Below, piece by piece: positions 15,916 through 26,183 of a stretch of DNA of 64,000 nucleotides. The position numbers and the translations under genes were made by a program. Positions within the stretch are counted from its first letter, which is position 1, and every line of letters starts with the position of its first letter. The DNA is from Rariloculus sp965263005 (GTDB taxonomy: Bacteria; Pseudomonadota; Gammaproteobacteria; Steroidobacterales; Rariloculaceae), in contig NZ_OZ253579.1 in assembly GCF_965263005.1 (NCBI RefSeq), positions 3,844,001 to 3,908,000 on the forward strand, in the 5' to 3' direction. Below the pieces are notes generated by a model that saw nothing but the letters and a program-made list of their open reading frames with translations, searched no databases and was not told the origin of the DNA.

Positions 15916-16115
15916 TGGTTCTGATGGTCGCCTCGATCGCCGCGATCGCAAATCCATCCCAGGACGCAAGCTACTACGAGCGCGACGGCTACTACGCGAA
16001 GGACGATCCCGCGCACCGCAAAGCCAGCGCTCGGGCCGGCCGGAGCGACAAAACGTTCGGCCTTGAAGGCCCGGTCGATCCAGACACGCTAAAGGGGTAC
16101 TTGAAGGCACGGTGA
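15916..16115 (+). pseudogene. MobF relaxase 5' fragment, copy 1
   Basis: The first 60 or so codons of the relaxase (ATG at 15924) are recognisable: SYYERDGYYAKDDPAHRKAS, including the two Tyr pairs of motif I, then a stop after GYLKAR. The HxH metal site and helicase are absent. The same piece recurs at 31536, directly upstream of the other plus-strand autotransporter. Confidence 0.88.
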
Positions 16116-16255
16116 ACGCCGACGTTGGCATCCTTTGAAGGGACATGTACGCTTTCCCCGAGCCATTCGATACCGTCTCGATCGCGTGGTTCAGGCGCCG
16201 GTCGTCATTTCCGAACCGGCCGCCTCCCAAACACGCGAGACAGGGGAATCCGACA

Positions 16256-18499
16256 ATGATGACCAAATCTCCGATCGCGCTGATAGCGCTTGCATCATCC
16301 GCCACGTTGGCTCAGCAGGGGCCGGGTGACGGGAACATTCCGGCGCCGAATCTGTTCGACAACCAGATTCAGTGTACAAGCCGATTGCCGGGCATGGCGC
16401 CAACACCGACGCTGGTGGCGACGGGGGACATGGAAAGCCTGCTCGATACCGTGATCGGTATGGGCGATGTCCGGATCACCGACCGGGATGCGCTGGACGC
16501 CCTGGGCTACGTGGTTCCGCCCGAAGGCAGCAATTGCGGCCAGGGTCGCACCCGGACCGCGTTTATGGCCGCCACCGAAGGTTCCGTCGCCACCGACGTG
16601 GCCGCCGGCTACAGCGACGTGCTGCCTAAGTTCAAGGTGATCTACGGCGATCCCGGCGACGCGGCGGATACGGGAACCGCTGGAGCGCTGCGGCGTGCGC
16701 AACTGGAACTGGACCGCGCCGTAGCGAACGACGCAAGCACCGCGACTCAGCTAAGCACGCTGCGCGACGCGCTCGCGCGGGCGCAGGAAACAGACACGGA
16801 GGCACGGACCGAGTACAACGTCATCGCTCAGGGTCCGATCTACCAGGCCGCCGCGGTGGAATGGATGGCGAAGGCGACCGTGACGCAGTCCGTTGCGGAT
16901 TACAACACCGCGGTTACGGAGGCCAGTCAAGCGCAGCGTTTGCTCGACGCCATGAATTACGGGGGTTACGTTCCGCTCGGCAATACCGGACTCACCAGTT
17001 CCGTCGTCGTGGTCGTGAATGGCATGGGCACCGTCAATTATGCGGCGCTCGGCCAGTACGCCAATTCGAGAGGTGACAGGGTGGCGCAAGCCAATGAAAG
17101 CGGGGTGTGGAATACCTCCGTAAGCAACTTCGACGCGGCGGGCAACCTGGTCGTTCCGAATCGGCTGAACAACGGTGAGCTTGAAGCCATAACTCGAGCG
17201 TCGAGGCTCGATGCCCTGCGGACGAATCTTGAAAACCACGATATCGCTCTGACGGCTTTGAAGGAGCTTCAGGAGAACAACCTGAACATCGTGCTACAGC
17301 CGATAATTGACGAGTCCGTCCGGCGAGCACAGGCCGAGAGGGATCATTACAACACGCAGTTTCAAACTGCGCTCGCCGACGACACGAATCAGAATCCGTT
17401 TACAGTGGACAATCTGAGCACGCCCGAGAACGAAGCCGCGCCGTATTCGATCGCGTCGCGAAACGCCGAATACACGAGCGCTTCCAACGTGCGGTTCACG
17501 GCCGAAACGGCCTTGAGGAACGCTGCGGCGGCCCGTGAGGCGGCGACGCAGAACGTGCTTGACCAGTTCAACAATCCGGATTCGTTTCTCGCGCAGTTGG
17601 TCGCCAGGCGTGAGGCGCTCAAGACCACCGCCGACACCGCGGTGACGGATGCCTCGGCGCGTGGCGGTACACCTTCCATGGAACTGACCGACGCCGCCGT
17701 GGCAGCGGCCGAGGCGCTGGTCGAGGCTGAGGGCTCGCAGGTCACTTATCAGGCCCTCGTGGGCGATCCCGAAAATCCCATCGGCGATCTGATCACGACG
17801 TTGCTCAAGCCCGACGGCGACGACGGTCAGGCACTGGTGGACGCGATTGCGCAGACCTACGACAGAACGAAGGTCAACAAGGAGTCCATCGAGGCTCTCA
17901 CGGCAGACACGGATAGCGGCGCCGAGGCGGACGGACCGATCACGGCGAACACCAAGGCTATCGAGTCCCTCGACGGACGTGTCGAGCAGAACGAGCAGGA
18001 TATCGGCACTCTCATGGGACAGACGGACGCGAATGCCGGGAACATCGTCGCGAACGCCACAAACATCGCTGCCAACTCCAACAACATCGTGACCAACAGC
18101 AATTTCATCAGTCAGAACGCCGGAAACATCGCGCATAACAGTCAGCTCATCGATATCAACGCCGGTCACATCGCGCTGAACAGCGAGCGTATCGGCGCCA
18201 ACGCGGCCGCGATCGGCATAAACGGCGGCATGATCGGCGAGAACCGGCGCCTGATCGGCGGGCTGAGGGGCCAGCTCGATGCCATACGTTCAGGAGTGGC
18301 GGCCTCTATCGCGCTCTCCAGGATGCCGTCGATCGACGGCGGCATATCGTTCGGAGCCGGAATGTACGGCGGCGAGGCGGCTCTTGCTGTCGGTTTCGCG
18401 CTGGAGCGAAAGCGCACAACGTTCGATTTCGGCGTCACGAGCGCCGGTGGAGACATCGGTGCGGGCATTGGCGTTGGAGTGAAGCTCTGGGGGCACTAG
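16256..18499 (+). CDS. Trimeric autotransporter adhesin B (plus-strand type)
   Basis: 747 residues. The start is the first ATG of the ATGATG pair after CAGGGGAATCCGACA; Met codons upstream lie in relaxase debris. A short signal peptide (MMTKSPIALIALASSATLA) is followed by GDGNIPAPNLFDNQIQC, matching the mature start of the minus-strand group. The passenger has blocks recognisable in A, C and E (IYQAAAVEWMAKA, AAPYSIASRNAEY, SFLAQLVARREALK). The stalk has NA-x-x-I units and the YadA-type anchor ends GVGVKLWGH. It faces the MFS/SpeE-like gene in the same direction. Copy D (31848) is nearly the same length and text. Confidence 0.85.
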   Translation: MMTKSPIALIALASSATLAQQGPGDGNIPAPNLFDNQIQCTSRLPGMAPTPTLVATGDMESLLDTVIGMGDVRITDRDALDALGYVVPPEGSNCGQGRTRTAFMAATEGSVATDVAAGYSDVLPKFKVIYGDPGDAADTGTAGALRRAQLELDRAVANDASTATQLSTLRDALARAQETDTEARTEYNVIAQGPIYQAAAVEWMAKATVTQSVADYNTAVTEASQAQRLLDAMNYGGYVPLGNTGLTSSVVVVVNGMGTVNYAALGQYANSRGDRVAQANESGVWNTSVSNFDAAGNLVVPNRLNNGELEAITRASRLDALRTNLENHDIALTALKELQENNLNIVLQPIIDESVRRAQAERDHYNTQFQTALADDTNQNPFTVDNLSTPENEAAPYSIASRNAEYTSASNVRFTAETALRNAAAAREAATQNVLDQFNNPDSFLAQLVARREALKTTADTAVTDASARGGTPSMELTDAAVAAAEALVEAEGSQVTYQALVGDPENPIGDLITTLLKPDGDDGQALVDAIAQTYDRTKVNKESIEALTADTDSGAEADGPITANTKAIESLDGRVEQNEQDIGTLMGQTDANAGNIVANATNIAANSNNIVTNSNFISQNAGNIAHNSQLIDINAGHIALNSERIGANAAAIGINGGMIGENRRLIGGLRGQLDAIRSGVAASIALSRMPSIDGGISFGAGMYGGEAALAVGFALERKRTTFDFGVTSAGGDIGAGIGVGVKLWGH

Positions 18500-18551
18500 G
18501 CGGGTGAGTGCCACGCCGCCGCGTCGCGGCGCGATGCTATGATGTCAAGCC

Positions 18552-18656
18552 ATGGAGGCGAAAACGACTGGCTGTCGCGCAGAGCCGATGTCCGTGGCCC
18601 CCAGCCCCGATCACGCTGCAGTCTCGTTCAGGACCCGTGAAATTGGGGTCGCGTAG
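18552..18656 (+). CDS. Small conserved upstream reading frame (doubtful)
   Basis: 34 codons from ATG (MEAKTTGCRAEPMSVAPSPD...) to TAG, overlapping the start of the MFS/SpeE-like gene. The same frame exists before the second copy (34163 onward) with several substitutions and no stop. It has no clear ribosome site. It could be a leader peptide or chance. Confidence 0.25.
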   Translation: MEAKTTGCRAEPMSVAPSPDHAAVSFRTREIGVA

Positions 18657-21600
18657 TTCCCGAAAACGACGAAATCCCGCGAAACGCCGCAGCGAAGTCC
18701 CGGTTACCGGGAAACGCCGAAGCGTTGCGCCGGCTGCCGCGCCGTCGCCCGGGGAGCCGTCCTGGCTGATATTTGCCGGAGTCGTCGCCTGCTTTTTTCT
18801 CTCGGGCCTGGCGGCGCTGTTGTACCAGACCGCGTGGCTCAGGCAGTTTTCGCTGGTTTTCGGTACCAGCGAGCTGGCGGTGGCCACGGTATTGGCCGCC
18901 TACATGGGGGGGCTGGCATTGGGTTCGGCCGTTGCCGCGCGGTATGCCGGGCGCGTCACCCGCCCGGTGCTGGCGTACGGCATTCTGGAGGCCGGGATCG
19001 CCCTGTCGGCGCTGGCGGTACCCGTGCTCCTTCTGGCAGCCAGGGCGCTGTACGCGTCGATGCTCGGCGATCAGCCGATGCCGCCGGACGCGGCAACCAT
19101 TGGCCAGCCGATCTTCTACCTGCTGGTGGCGTTCGTGGTGCTCGCCATTCCCACGGGCTTCATGGGCGCCACGCTGCCGCTGCTGATCCGCTACGCCGTT
19201 CGTACCGACCGGCAAGTGGGGCCCAGGGTGGCGCTGTTGTACTCCATCAATACCGCCGGCGCGGTCTGCGGTACGGTGGCCGCGGCGTTCGTTCTTCTGC
19301 CGGCGCTCGGGCTCAACCGCACGGTGTGGGTCGGCGTTGCCGTCAACGCGCTCGTATTCGTCATCGCGGCGGCACTCGCGCGCGGCCGGCGCGACAGCGC
19401 TTCAGCGGACGAGACGGTTGCCGCGACCGGCCCGCCGAGCTTTGTCACGGCCTGCGTACGGCCGCTGTTGCAGCGATCCGTATCGCTCCGGGACAGGCTG
19501 ACGGCCGTGTTCCGCACTCAGCCCGCGTGGATGCTGCCACTGATGCTGATCTCCGGCGCCAACGCATTTCTCTACGAAGTGCTGTGGACCCGGATGCTGA
19601 CCCACGTCATGGGCGGCAGCATCTACGCGTTTGCAACGATGCTTGCGGCGTTCCTCACCGGCATCGCGCTGGGCGGCGGTCTGGCGGGCAAGGTCGCCGC
19701 GCACCGAGAGCGCGCCGCCGTCGCATTCGCGTTCGCACAGGCGGCCATCGGCGTACTCTCCGTGGGGGTCTACGCCTGGATGGGGCCGCTGATTCCCGAC
19801 GCGAGGAACGCCTATACGCTGGCGTTATTCGCCGCGGCGGTGATGTTGCCGGCGACGATATTCATCGGCGCCACGCTACCGCTGGCGATACGCGTGCTGG
19901 CACGGGACGGAAGCGAGGCCACGGCCAGCACGGCGCGCATCTACGCCTGGAATACGGTGGGCGCCATCATCGGCGCCACCCTGGCCGCATTCGTGCTGAT
20001 TCCGGGCCTCGGATTCGAAGGATCGATCCGGGTTGCGGTGGGCATCAACTTCTTGCTGGCACTGTGGGCGGCCGGCTGCGTAGCCAGGCCGAGGCCGATC
20101 CCCGTGGGGTTCGCGTGTGCCGGAATCGCCGCGGTCCTTGCGATCTACAGTCCGGCCCGGCCCCAGGCGGTGGTGTCAAGCTCCGGTTTCGCCGTGAACT
20201 ATCCGACCCCGCCACGGGAACTCTATTACAGCGTCGGGCGCTCCTCCACCGTGTTGCTGGTGGCCTCGGGCACTTACTACTACCTGCGTACCAACGGCCT
20301 TCCGGAAGCCTCCGTCCTGGTCAGGGGATCGCCGCCCAGCATTGATACGCAGAAATGGCTGACCGCGCTGCCCGTCATCGCGCGCCCCGACACCCGGGAC
20401 ATGCTGGTGGTCGGTTTCGGCGGCGGCGTCGCGCTCGAGGGCGTACCGCCTTCCGTGGAAAGCATCGACGTGGTGGAGCTCGAACCTGAGGTGATCGAGG
20501 CGAACCGCCAGCTCGCGGGCATGCGCGACATCGATCCACTGGCGGATCCGCGGTTCAATGTCGTGATCAACGACGCGCGCAACGCGCTCAGGCTGACCCG
20601 CAAGTCGTATGACGCGATCATCTCCCAGCCCTCGCATCCATGGACCGCCGGCGCGTCGCATCTGTTCACCCGCGAGTTCGCGGCCGACGTCAGGAACCGC
20701 CTCAACGACGGCGGAATATTTCTCCAGTGGATGAACGCCCAATTCCTGGACGAAGCCCTGTTGCGGACCCTGGCTGCGACGCTGATCGCCGAGTTCGAGT
20801 ACGTCAGGCTCTACCAGCCGTCGGCGCGGGTGCTGATGTTCCTGGCCTCCGACGCGCCGCTTGACGTCGAGCTTGAGCTTGCGCGCACCGGCCGGCCGCT
20901 CGTCGACGACGTCATGCACTTCAGCCGATTCGGCATCAACGGGGTCGAGGATCTGCTGGCGGCCCTGGCCATGGACGAACAGGGCATCCTGTCCTTCGCC
21001 CGCCGCGCCGAGATCACCACCGACGACAACAACCTGATGGCGACCCGAAGCCGCGCCCGGGCGGACGGACTCACGCCCGACGAGCTGCTGGGGCTGTTCG
21101 CACCGCACGATCCATTGGTGAGACCCGGAAGCTGGATCCACACCCAGTTGGGCGAAGCGATCGACTACGGTTACATCGCGCGGCGGCTGATGAGCATGGC
21201 GCAGACGCCGCGGGCGAATCAACTGGCGGAGGCGATTCCGGATTTTTCCAGGCAGTTCGAGGTTTACGGGCGGCTGCTTCGGGCCACCGGACAAGGCGAC
21301 CAGGCCAGTGAGTCGCTCACCAACGCACTCCTGGCCAACCCGCTGAACATGCAGGCGCGCTACACCATCGCCAGGAGCTACCTGGGTCCGCTGAGCCGCG
21401 GCGAGGCGCCGGAGGACATCCAGGCGATCGCCGCCGAACTTACAGGCGCGCCAGCGGCGGTGATCGAGGGCTCGGGTTACGAAGCCGCGGCCGATTGGGC
21501 GTCCCTGGCGGCGCTCGACGAGCAACTGGCCCAGAGCCGGGTGACCGACGCGTGGTATCCCGAAGTGGCCCGCCTGCGCGCAGCATGGCGGGTCAACGCG

Positions 21601-21966
21601 GCCGAAGACCGGGAGCGCCTTGCACTCGAAGCGCTGCTACTCACCGAGCAGATGATGATTCTTGCTCCCACCGAGAATCTCTTCCGGTTGCGGGCCATGA
21701 GTTCCCAAACGCTCGGCGACGACAGCCGGCTGTTGGAATCCTCACGCATCCTCGCCCGCTATATCCGCGACTCCCTGAACGCATCGGCCTCCCAGGGCTA
21801 TACGTACTCGCCCGAGGAGCTGGAGCAGCTACGCCGGAACCTGACGGTAATCGTCAACCAGATTGGCGACGATCTGGATATCCCGGACCCGGAACGCCTG
21901 GCGGACGTACTCGATGGCGTCAACCGCCTGCTCCAGTACGTTGACGATTATCAGCCACTGGAGTGA
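18637..21966 (+). CDS. Fused MFS-type membrane and spermidine-synthase-like protein, copy 1
   Basis: About 1,109 residues from the GTG before KLGSRSSRKRR; the frame stays open 129 bp further upstream, so the start is uncertain. A basic tail is followed by many membrane segments in two blocks (ALLYQTAWLRQFSLVFGTSE ... and ANAFLYEVLWTRMLTHVMGG ...), a soluble SpeE-like methyltransferase fold (MLVVGFGGGVALEGV, DVVELEPEVIEANRQL, SQPSHPWTAGASHLF), then a helical, TPR-like end. Such fused proteins are widespread; a polyamine role is not shown, as the SpeE active site is only partly visible. It follows autotransporter B by about 140 bp and converges with TesB. Confidence 0.82.
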   Translation: MKLGSRSSRKRRNPAKRRSEVPVTGKRRSVAPAAAPSPGEPSWLIFAGVVACFFLSGLAALLYQTAWLRQFSLVFGTSELAVATVLAAYMGGLALGSAVAARYAGRVTRPVLAYGILEAGIALSALAVPVLLLAARALYASMLGDQPMPPDAATIGQPIFYLLVAFVVLAIPTGFMGATLPLLIRYAVRTDRQVGPRVALLYSINTAGAVCGTVAAAFVLLPALGLNRTVWVGVAVNALVFVIAAALARGRRDSASADETVAATGPPSFVTACVRPLLQRSVSLRDRLTAVFRTQPAWMLPLMLISGANAFLYEVLWTRMLTHVMGGSIYAFATMLAAFLTGIALGGGLAGKVAAHRERAAVAFAFAQAAIGVLSVGVYAWMGPLIPDARNAYTLALFAAAVMLPATIFIGATLPLAIRVLARDGSEATASTARIYAWNTVGAIIGATLAAFVLIPGLGFEGSIRVAVGINFLLALWAAGCVARPRPIPVGFACAGIAAVLAIYSPARPQAVVSSSGFAVNYPTPPRELYYSVGRSSTVLLVASGTYYYLRTNGLPEASVLVRGSPPSIDTQKWLTALPVIARPDTRDMLVVGFGGGVALEGVPPSVESIDVVELEPEVIEANRQLAGMRDIDPLADPRFNVVINDARNALRLTRKSYDAIISQPSHPWTAGASHLFTREFAADVRNRLNDGGIFLQWMNAQFLDEALLRTLAATLIAEFEYVRLYQPSARVLMFLASDAPLDVELELARTGRPLVDDVMHFSRFGINGVEDLLAALAMDEQGILSFARRAEITTDDNNLMATRSRARADGLTPDELLGLFAPHDPLVRPGSWIHTQLGEAIDYGYIARRLMSMAQTPRANQLAEAIPDFSRQFEVYGRLLRATGQGDQASESLTNALLANPLNMQARYTIARSYLGPLSRGEAPEDIQAIAAELTGAPAAVIEGSGYEAAADWASLAALDEQLAQSRVTDAWYPEVARLRAAWRVNAAEDRERLALEALLLTEQMMILAPTENLFRLRAMSSQTLGDDSRLLESSRILARYIRDSLNASASQGYTYSPEELEQLRRNLTVIVNQIGDDLDIPDPERLADVLDGVNRLLQYVDDYQPLE

Positions 21967-22005
21967 CTCGCCGGCCCGGCGAGCGGCAGCATAGCCGCGC
22001 CAAGC

Positions 22006-22863
22006 TCAGTCCCGGATCCTGACGAGTCCTTCCTGAGCCGTCGACGCGACCAGTGCGCCGTCGCGGGAGAAGAACCGGCCGAACGCGAGCCCGCGGGCAC
22101 CCACCGCGTTCGGGCTCTCCATCGCATAGAGCAACCACTCGTCGACACGGAACGGCCGGTGAAACCACATCGCGTGGTCGAGGCTCGCCAGTTGCACACT
22201 GCCCTGCACGAAGCGGATCCCGTGCGGGAGCGTCGCCGTCGCGACGAGCTCGTAATCCGACAGATAGGCGAGCAGGTTGCGGTGCAGGCCCGGGTCCGCG
22301 GGCAGCGTGTCGCTGGCTCGCAGCCAGAGGCGCGCGACCGGATCGCTCGTCTGCGGCATCAGGAGCGGGGCCGGATCGACGGGCCGGATCTCGAACGGCC
22401 GATCGCGGCGGACGTATCTGCGCATCCGGTCGGAAATCCCGCCCGGGATCCCGGCCAGGATCTCGCTGATGTCGGCCAGTTCATCGGGTCCCGGCACGTC
22501 GGGCATCGGTGCCTGGTGCTCGATGCCCTGCTCGGGAATCTGAAACGAAGCCGTCATGTTGAAGATCGGGCGGCCGTGCTGGATCGCGACGACCCGCCGA
22601 TTGCTGAAGCTTCTGCCGTCGCGTGCCCTGTCGACATGGTAGACGATGTGCGCATCGACATCGCCGGCGCGCAAGAAGTAGGCGTGCAGCGAATGCACGT
22701 CGCGCCCCTCGACCGTATAGCTCGCCGCCGTCAATGCCTGGCCAAGTACCTGCCCGCCGAACACCTGCGGACTTCCGATATCCCTGCTCTCGCCGCGAAA
22801 GATGTTGTCCTCGATCCGCTCAAGCTCGAGCAGATGGAGCAGGTCGGCGAGGCCGGCTTGCGT
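22006..22863 (-). pseudogene. TesB-like thioesterase, copy 2, start codon lost
   Basis: The full reading frame matches copy 1, but the start codon position (22863-22861) reads ACG where copies 1, 3 and 4 have ATG. The next in-frame initiator is GTG at 22764, which would drop the first 33 residues of the hot-dog fold. It may be silent or poorly translated. Catalytic-region text (SLDHAMWFHRPF, STAQEGL) is intact. The dehydrogenase ends 3 bp upstream, so coupled ACG initiation is not excluded. Confidence 0.75.
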
Positions 22864-22866
22864 GAC

Positions 22867-23751
22867 TCAGGGCTTGCCGTGACGGTTGAGCCGCGCGATC
22901 AGGCTCGATGTGTCCCAGCGCGAACCGCCCATGCCTTCGACGTCGGCGTAGAACTGGTCGACGAGCGCCGCGATTGGTAACTCCGCACCGTTGCCGCGCG
23001 CTTCCTGAAGGCAGATGCGCAGATCCTTCCGCATCCATTCGACGGCGAACCCGAATTCGAACTCGCCATCGACCATCGTCTGCCAGCGGTTCTCCATTTG
23101 CCACGACTGCGCCGCGCCCTTCGAGATGGTCTCGATCACGGCGGCAGGATCAAGCCCCGCCCGGACCGCGAAATTGAGCGCCTCGGCGAGGCCCTGCACG
23201 ACGCCCGCGATCGCGATCTGGTTGACCATCTTTGTGAGCTGCCCCGATCCCGCGGGACCGAGCCTGCGAACGTTGTGCGAGTAAGCGCCGATGACGGGCT
23301 CGGCACGATCGAACGCACCCTGCTCGCCGCCGGCCATGACCGTCAGCCTGCCCTGCTCGGCGCCGGCCTGGCCGCCCGAGACCGGTGCGTCGAGGCAAGC
23401 GATGCCGCGGGCGCGGCCCGCGTCGGCAATCTCCCGCGCGAGATCGGCGGAAGCCGTCGTGTGATCGACGAAGACGCTGCCCGGCTGCATCGCCTCGAGG
23501 ATTCCGCCAGTGCCGAGCACGACCTCGCGGACATCGGGATCGTCGCCGACACAGGTGAATACGATATCGGCGCTCGCCGCGGCCTCGGCAAGGGAGCCTG
23601 CGACGCTGCCCGTGTGCCGCTCGGCCCAGGACTCGGCTTTCGCGCGCGTGCGGTTGAAGACGGTGACCGAGTGGCCCGCGCTGCTGAGCCACCCGGCCAT
23701 CGGAAAGCCCATTACCCCAAGCCCGACGAATGCAACTCTTTCAGCCATCAT
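22867..23751 (-). CDS. 3-hydroxyisobutyrate dehydrogenase-like oxidoreductase, copy 2
   Basis: Same length and motifs as copy 1 (GLGVMGFPMAGWL, DAPVSGGQAGAEQGRL, the Lys in LTKMVNQ). Differences are scattered substitutions, mostly synonymous by eye. It is the first gene of a two-gene unit with TesB copy 2 and is preceded by the same symmetric terminator as copies 1 and 3. Confidence 0.9.
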   Translation of the reverse strand: MMAERVAFVGLGVMGFPMAGWLSSAGHSVTVFNRTRAKAESWAERHTGSVAGSLAEAAASADIVFTCVGDDPDVREVVLGTGGILEAMQPGSVFVDHTTASADLAREIADAGRARGIACLDAPVSGGQAGAEQGRLTVMAGGEQGAFDRAEPVIGAYSHNVRRLGPAGSGQLTKMVNQIAIAGVVQGLAEALNFAVRAGLDPAAVIETISKGAAQSWQMENRWQTMVDGEFEFGFAVEWMRKDLRICLQEARGNGAELPIAALVDQFYADVEGMGGSRWDTSSLIARLNRHGKP

Positions 23752-23766
23752 GCAATTCCACCCCAT

Positions 23767-23812
23767 AAAAAAACCGGCGGCCCGATTCTCATCGGACCGC
23801 CGGCTGTTTTTT
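23767..23812 (-). terminator. Intrinsic terminator, symmetric (copy 2)
   Basis: Same hairpin and flanking A- and T-runs as at 6727, without a visible change, between autotransporter C and the dehydrogenase. Confidence 0.85.
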
Positions 23813-23834
23813 CGACTGTCAGATCAGTGCTGGC

Positions 23835-26183
23835 CTAGAAGCCCCAGCCCGCACCAACCGAGATTCCAGTCTCTCCACCGCTGCTCGTGATACCAGCCTT
23901 GAACCTGGAATTCTCACCGGAGAAGTGCACGCCGACTGCAAACGCCGACTCGCCATCATAGCTCGCTGCACCGACCGCAACACCACGATCACCAATCTCC
24001 GGCATGCCTGCCATCGCCATCGCGGCCGCTACGCCTGAGCGCAACGTTCGGATGCCGTTGGAGTTCGTCGTGATGCTCGCGGCGTTGGTCGCGATCCCCG
24101 CAGTGTTCGAGCTGATCGCGCCACCCATTTCGGCAATCATGCCCGCGTTCATCATGATGCCCGTAGCATTCGTCTCGATCATGCCACGGTTCTCCATGAT
24201 ATGACCCGCGTTCATCATGATGTCATCCGCGTTCTGGGCGATGGCCCCCTCGTTGACGGTCACCCGTCCGTCGAGAGCCTCGATGTCGGCCTCGTTTGTG
24301 GTCACTCGTCCGTCAAGCGCCGCGATGTCGGCCTCGTTTGTGGTCACGCGTCCGTCAAGCGCCGCGATGCCAGCCGTGTTCGCAGCAACCGGGGCCCTCA
24401 ACTCGTCAATGATTCCCTCGGCATCGGAGACAGCGCTTGTGGCCGTGTTATAGACCGCGGCGATTGCATCGACCAGCGCCTGACCGTCGTCGCCGCCCGT
24501 TTTCAGCAACTCCGCGACCAACGCCGACGTCGGATTGTCCTCATCGCCCAACGCCGCTGTGACCGAGGCCTGCGCCTCTTCCGCATCCGCCAAGGCTTTC
24601 GCCGCTGCGGCCGCGTTGTCGGTCACAGTCTTCGAAGGCGTTGCGCCATCCTCTGAGGCTTTCGCCAATGCCCTGTCGGTGGTGACCTTCAGAGCCTGAC
24701 GCCTGGCGATCAACTGCTCGTAGAACGATTGCGGAGAGTTGAACGCCCCGCGAAGGCCTGCGGTCGCCGCTTCCCGGTCGGCTACCGCCGCCCTGAGGGT
24801 CTGCTCGGCCAGGAATCGGTCATTGTCCTGCGTCTGAAATTCGGCGTTCCGCGATGCGATTGAAAACGGAACGCTTGGGTCCATATCATCGTTTAGATTG
24901 TCATCCTCAGTAATCGGATTCAGATTCGTGTTATCGCCCAGCATGCCTTCATATACACCGTCGTAGTACTCCGCCTCCGCCTGGGCTCGCCGAGCGGCTT
25001 CGTCGTATATGGTCTGCAACGCCGGGTTCAGGTTATCGTCCCTGAGCTTCGTCAATGCCGCCGCGGCAGCATTGCTCCGCTCGCGTACCTGTCGAATGTC
25101 GTCGACGCCGTTGCCCGTATCGACCTTGATGGGTGCCAGGACGTCAGCCGTCATGTCATCGTTATCGGTATCCTGCAACGACATCGGTACGACCAGTCTA
25201 CCCGCCGCATCGAAGTTGCTGTCTTCGGTCGTGGTGACACCTTCCATCCCCTCGACCTCTGATACCGTCGCGACCTGAGGGTTGTCCAAGTCCGCGTTGG
25301 CATATCCCGTAAGCGCCATAAGAACAGGGGCGGAAATCATGCCAGCGTTGTCGAAGGTGAACACGGTGTCGATCAGCTCGTCATTGCCAAGTGGGACGTA
25401 GTCGGCATAGTCCAAACCGTCCAAATCCGTTCTCGCCATGTTGGCCTTGCCGACCGCCTTGTCATAGTCCGCAATGGACTTCGTCACGACGGACTTCGCC
25501 ATCCACTCCGCAACACCGGCCTGGTAAATCGGACCGGCGGAAGCATCTGTAAACGCAGCCCTGGCCTTGTCGTGCGCCTCTTGCGCCTTTGTGACAGCGG
25601 TCTCCAGTGGTGTGAGCGAAGCTCCGGTTCGACCGGCTTCGATCGCATCGCCGAGTGCTTTCTGCGCAGCCGTCAGCGCTCTGACCGTACCACCGGTTGT
25701 CATGCCGGGATCGCCGTAGACGGCTACGAACTTGCCCAGCAAGTCGCTGTAACCCGCGGCCACGTCAGTGGCGATGTCGCCTTCGCCTTCATCGAGGTTA
25801 TTGTCGCCTGTCATCCCGACGGTTACCGCATTAAACGGACCGACTTGATTGCCGCCACTCACGACAGGACCCTTGCCGCAATTGGCGCCCATGGGCGGAA
25901 TGACGTAGCCGAGGTCCGCGATATCCTCATGCTCCCCGATCGCCATGTCACCCATGCCGATCAAATCGTCCAACGGACTCGTCATGCCCCCCATCGGAAT
26001 CACAGTCGGCGTTGGCGTTTCCTTCGCCGACGGCACATTCATGGAGCAGGTGATCTGATCATCGAAGATGTCAGGTGCCGGGATGTTGCCATCCCCGGCC
26101 GTTTGGGCGAACGCCGACCCAGCAGCGAGAGCGCCCATCCCCAGCGCGCCCAGCGCTGTCATCAGTATTCGTTTCAGAACCAT
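23835..26183 (-). CDS. Trimeric autotransporter adhesin C
   Basis: 782 residues from the ATG after GGGGAACGCTC. The signal peptide (MVLKRILMTALGALGMGAL...) matches A. The passenger is closely related to A but differs in blocks near residues 35-110, 280-330 and 410-430. The stalk has one more 42-bp unit than A and E. Anchor and terminator match A. The mosaic pattern of identical and divergent blocks suggests recombination between copies. Confidence 0.85.
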   Translation of the reverse strand: MVLKRILMTALGALGMGALAAGSAFAQTAGDGNIPAPDIFDDQITCSMNVPSAKETPTPTVIPMGGMTSPLDDLIGMGDMAIGEHEDIADLGYVIPPMGANCGKGPVVSGGNQVGPFNAVTVGMTGDNNLDEGEGDIATDVAAGYSDLLGKFVAVYGDPGMTTGGTVRALTAAQKALGDAIEAGRTGASLTPLETAVTKAQEAHDKARAAFTDASAGPIYQAGVAEWMAKSVVTKSIADYDKAVGKANMARTDLDGLDYADYVPLGNDELIDTVFTFDNAGMISAPVLMALTGYANADLDNPQVATVSEVEGMEGVTTTEDSNFDAAGRLVVPMSLQDTDNDDMTADVLAPIKVDTGNGVDDIRQVRERSNAAAAALTKLRDDNLNPALQTIYDEAARRAQAEAEYYDGVYEGMLGDNTNLNPITEDDNLNDDMDPSVPFSIASRNAEFQTQDNDRFLAEQTLRAAVADREAATAGLRGAFNSPQSFYEQLIARRQALKVTTDRALAKASEDGATPSKTVTDNAAAAAKALADAEEAQASVTAALGDEDNPTSALVAELLKTGGDDGQALVDAIAAVYNTATSAVSDAEGIIDELRAPVAANTAGIAALDGRVTTNEADIAALDGRVTTNEADIEALDGRVTVNEGAIAQNADDIMMNAGHIMENRGMIETNATGIMMNAGMIAEMGGAISSNTAGIATNAASITTNSNGIRTLRSGVAAAMAMAGMPEIGDRGVAVGAASYDGESAFAVGVHFSGENSRFKAGITSSGGETGISVGAGWGF
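24252..24377. repeat. Three 42-bp coding repeats in autotransporter C stalk
   Basis: Three units of 42 bp encode 14-residue coiled-coil elements. The corresponding places in A and E hold two units, so the stalk length varies. Confidence 0.85.
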
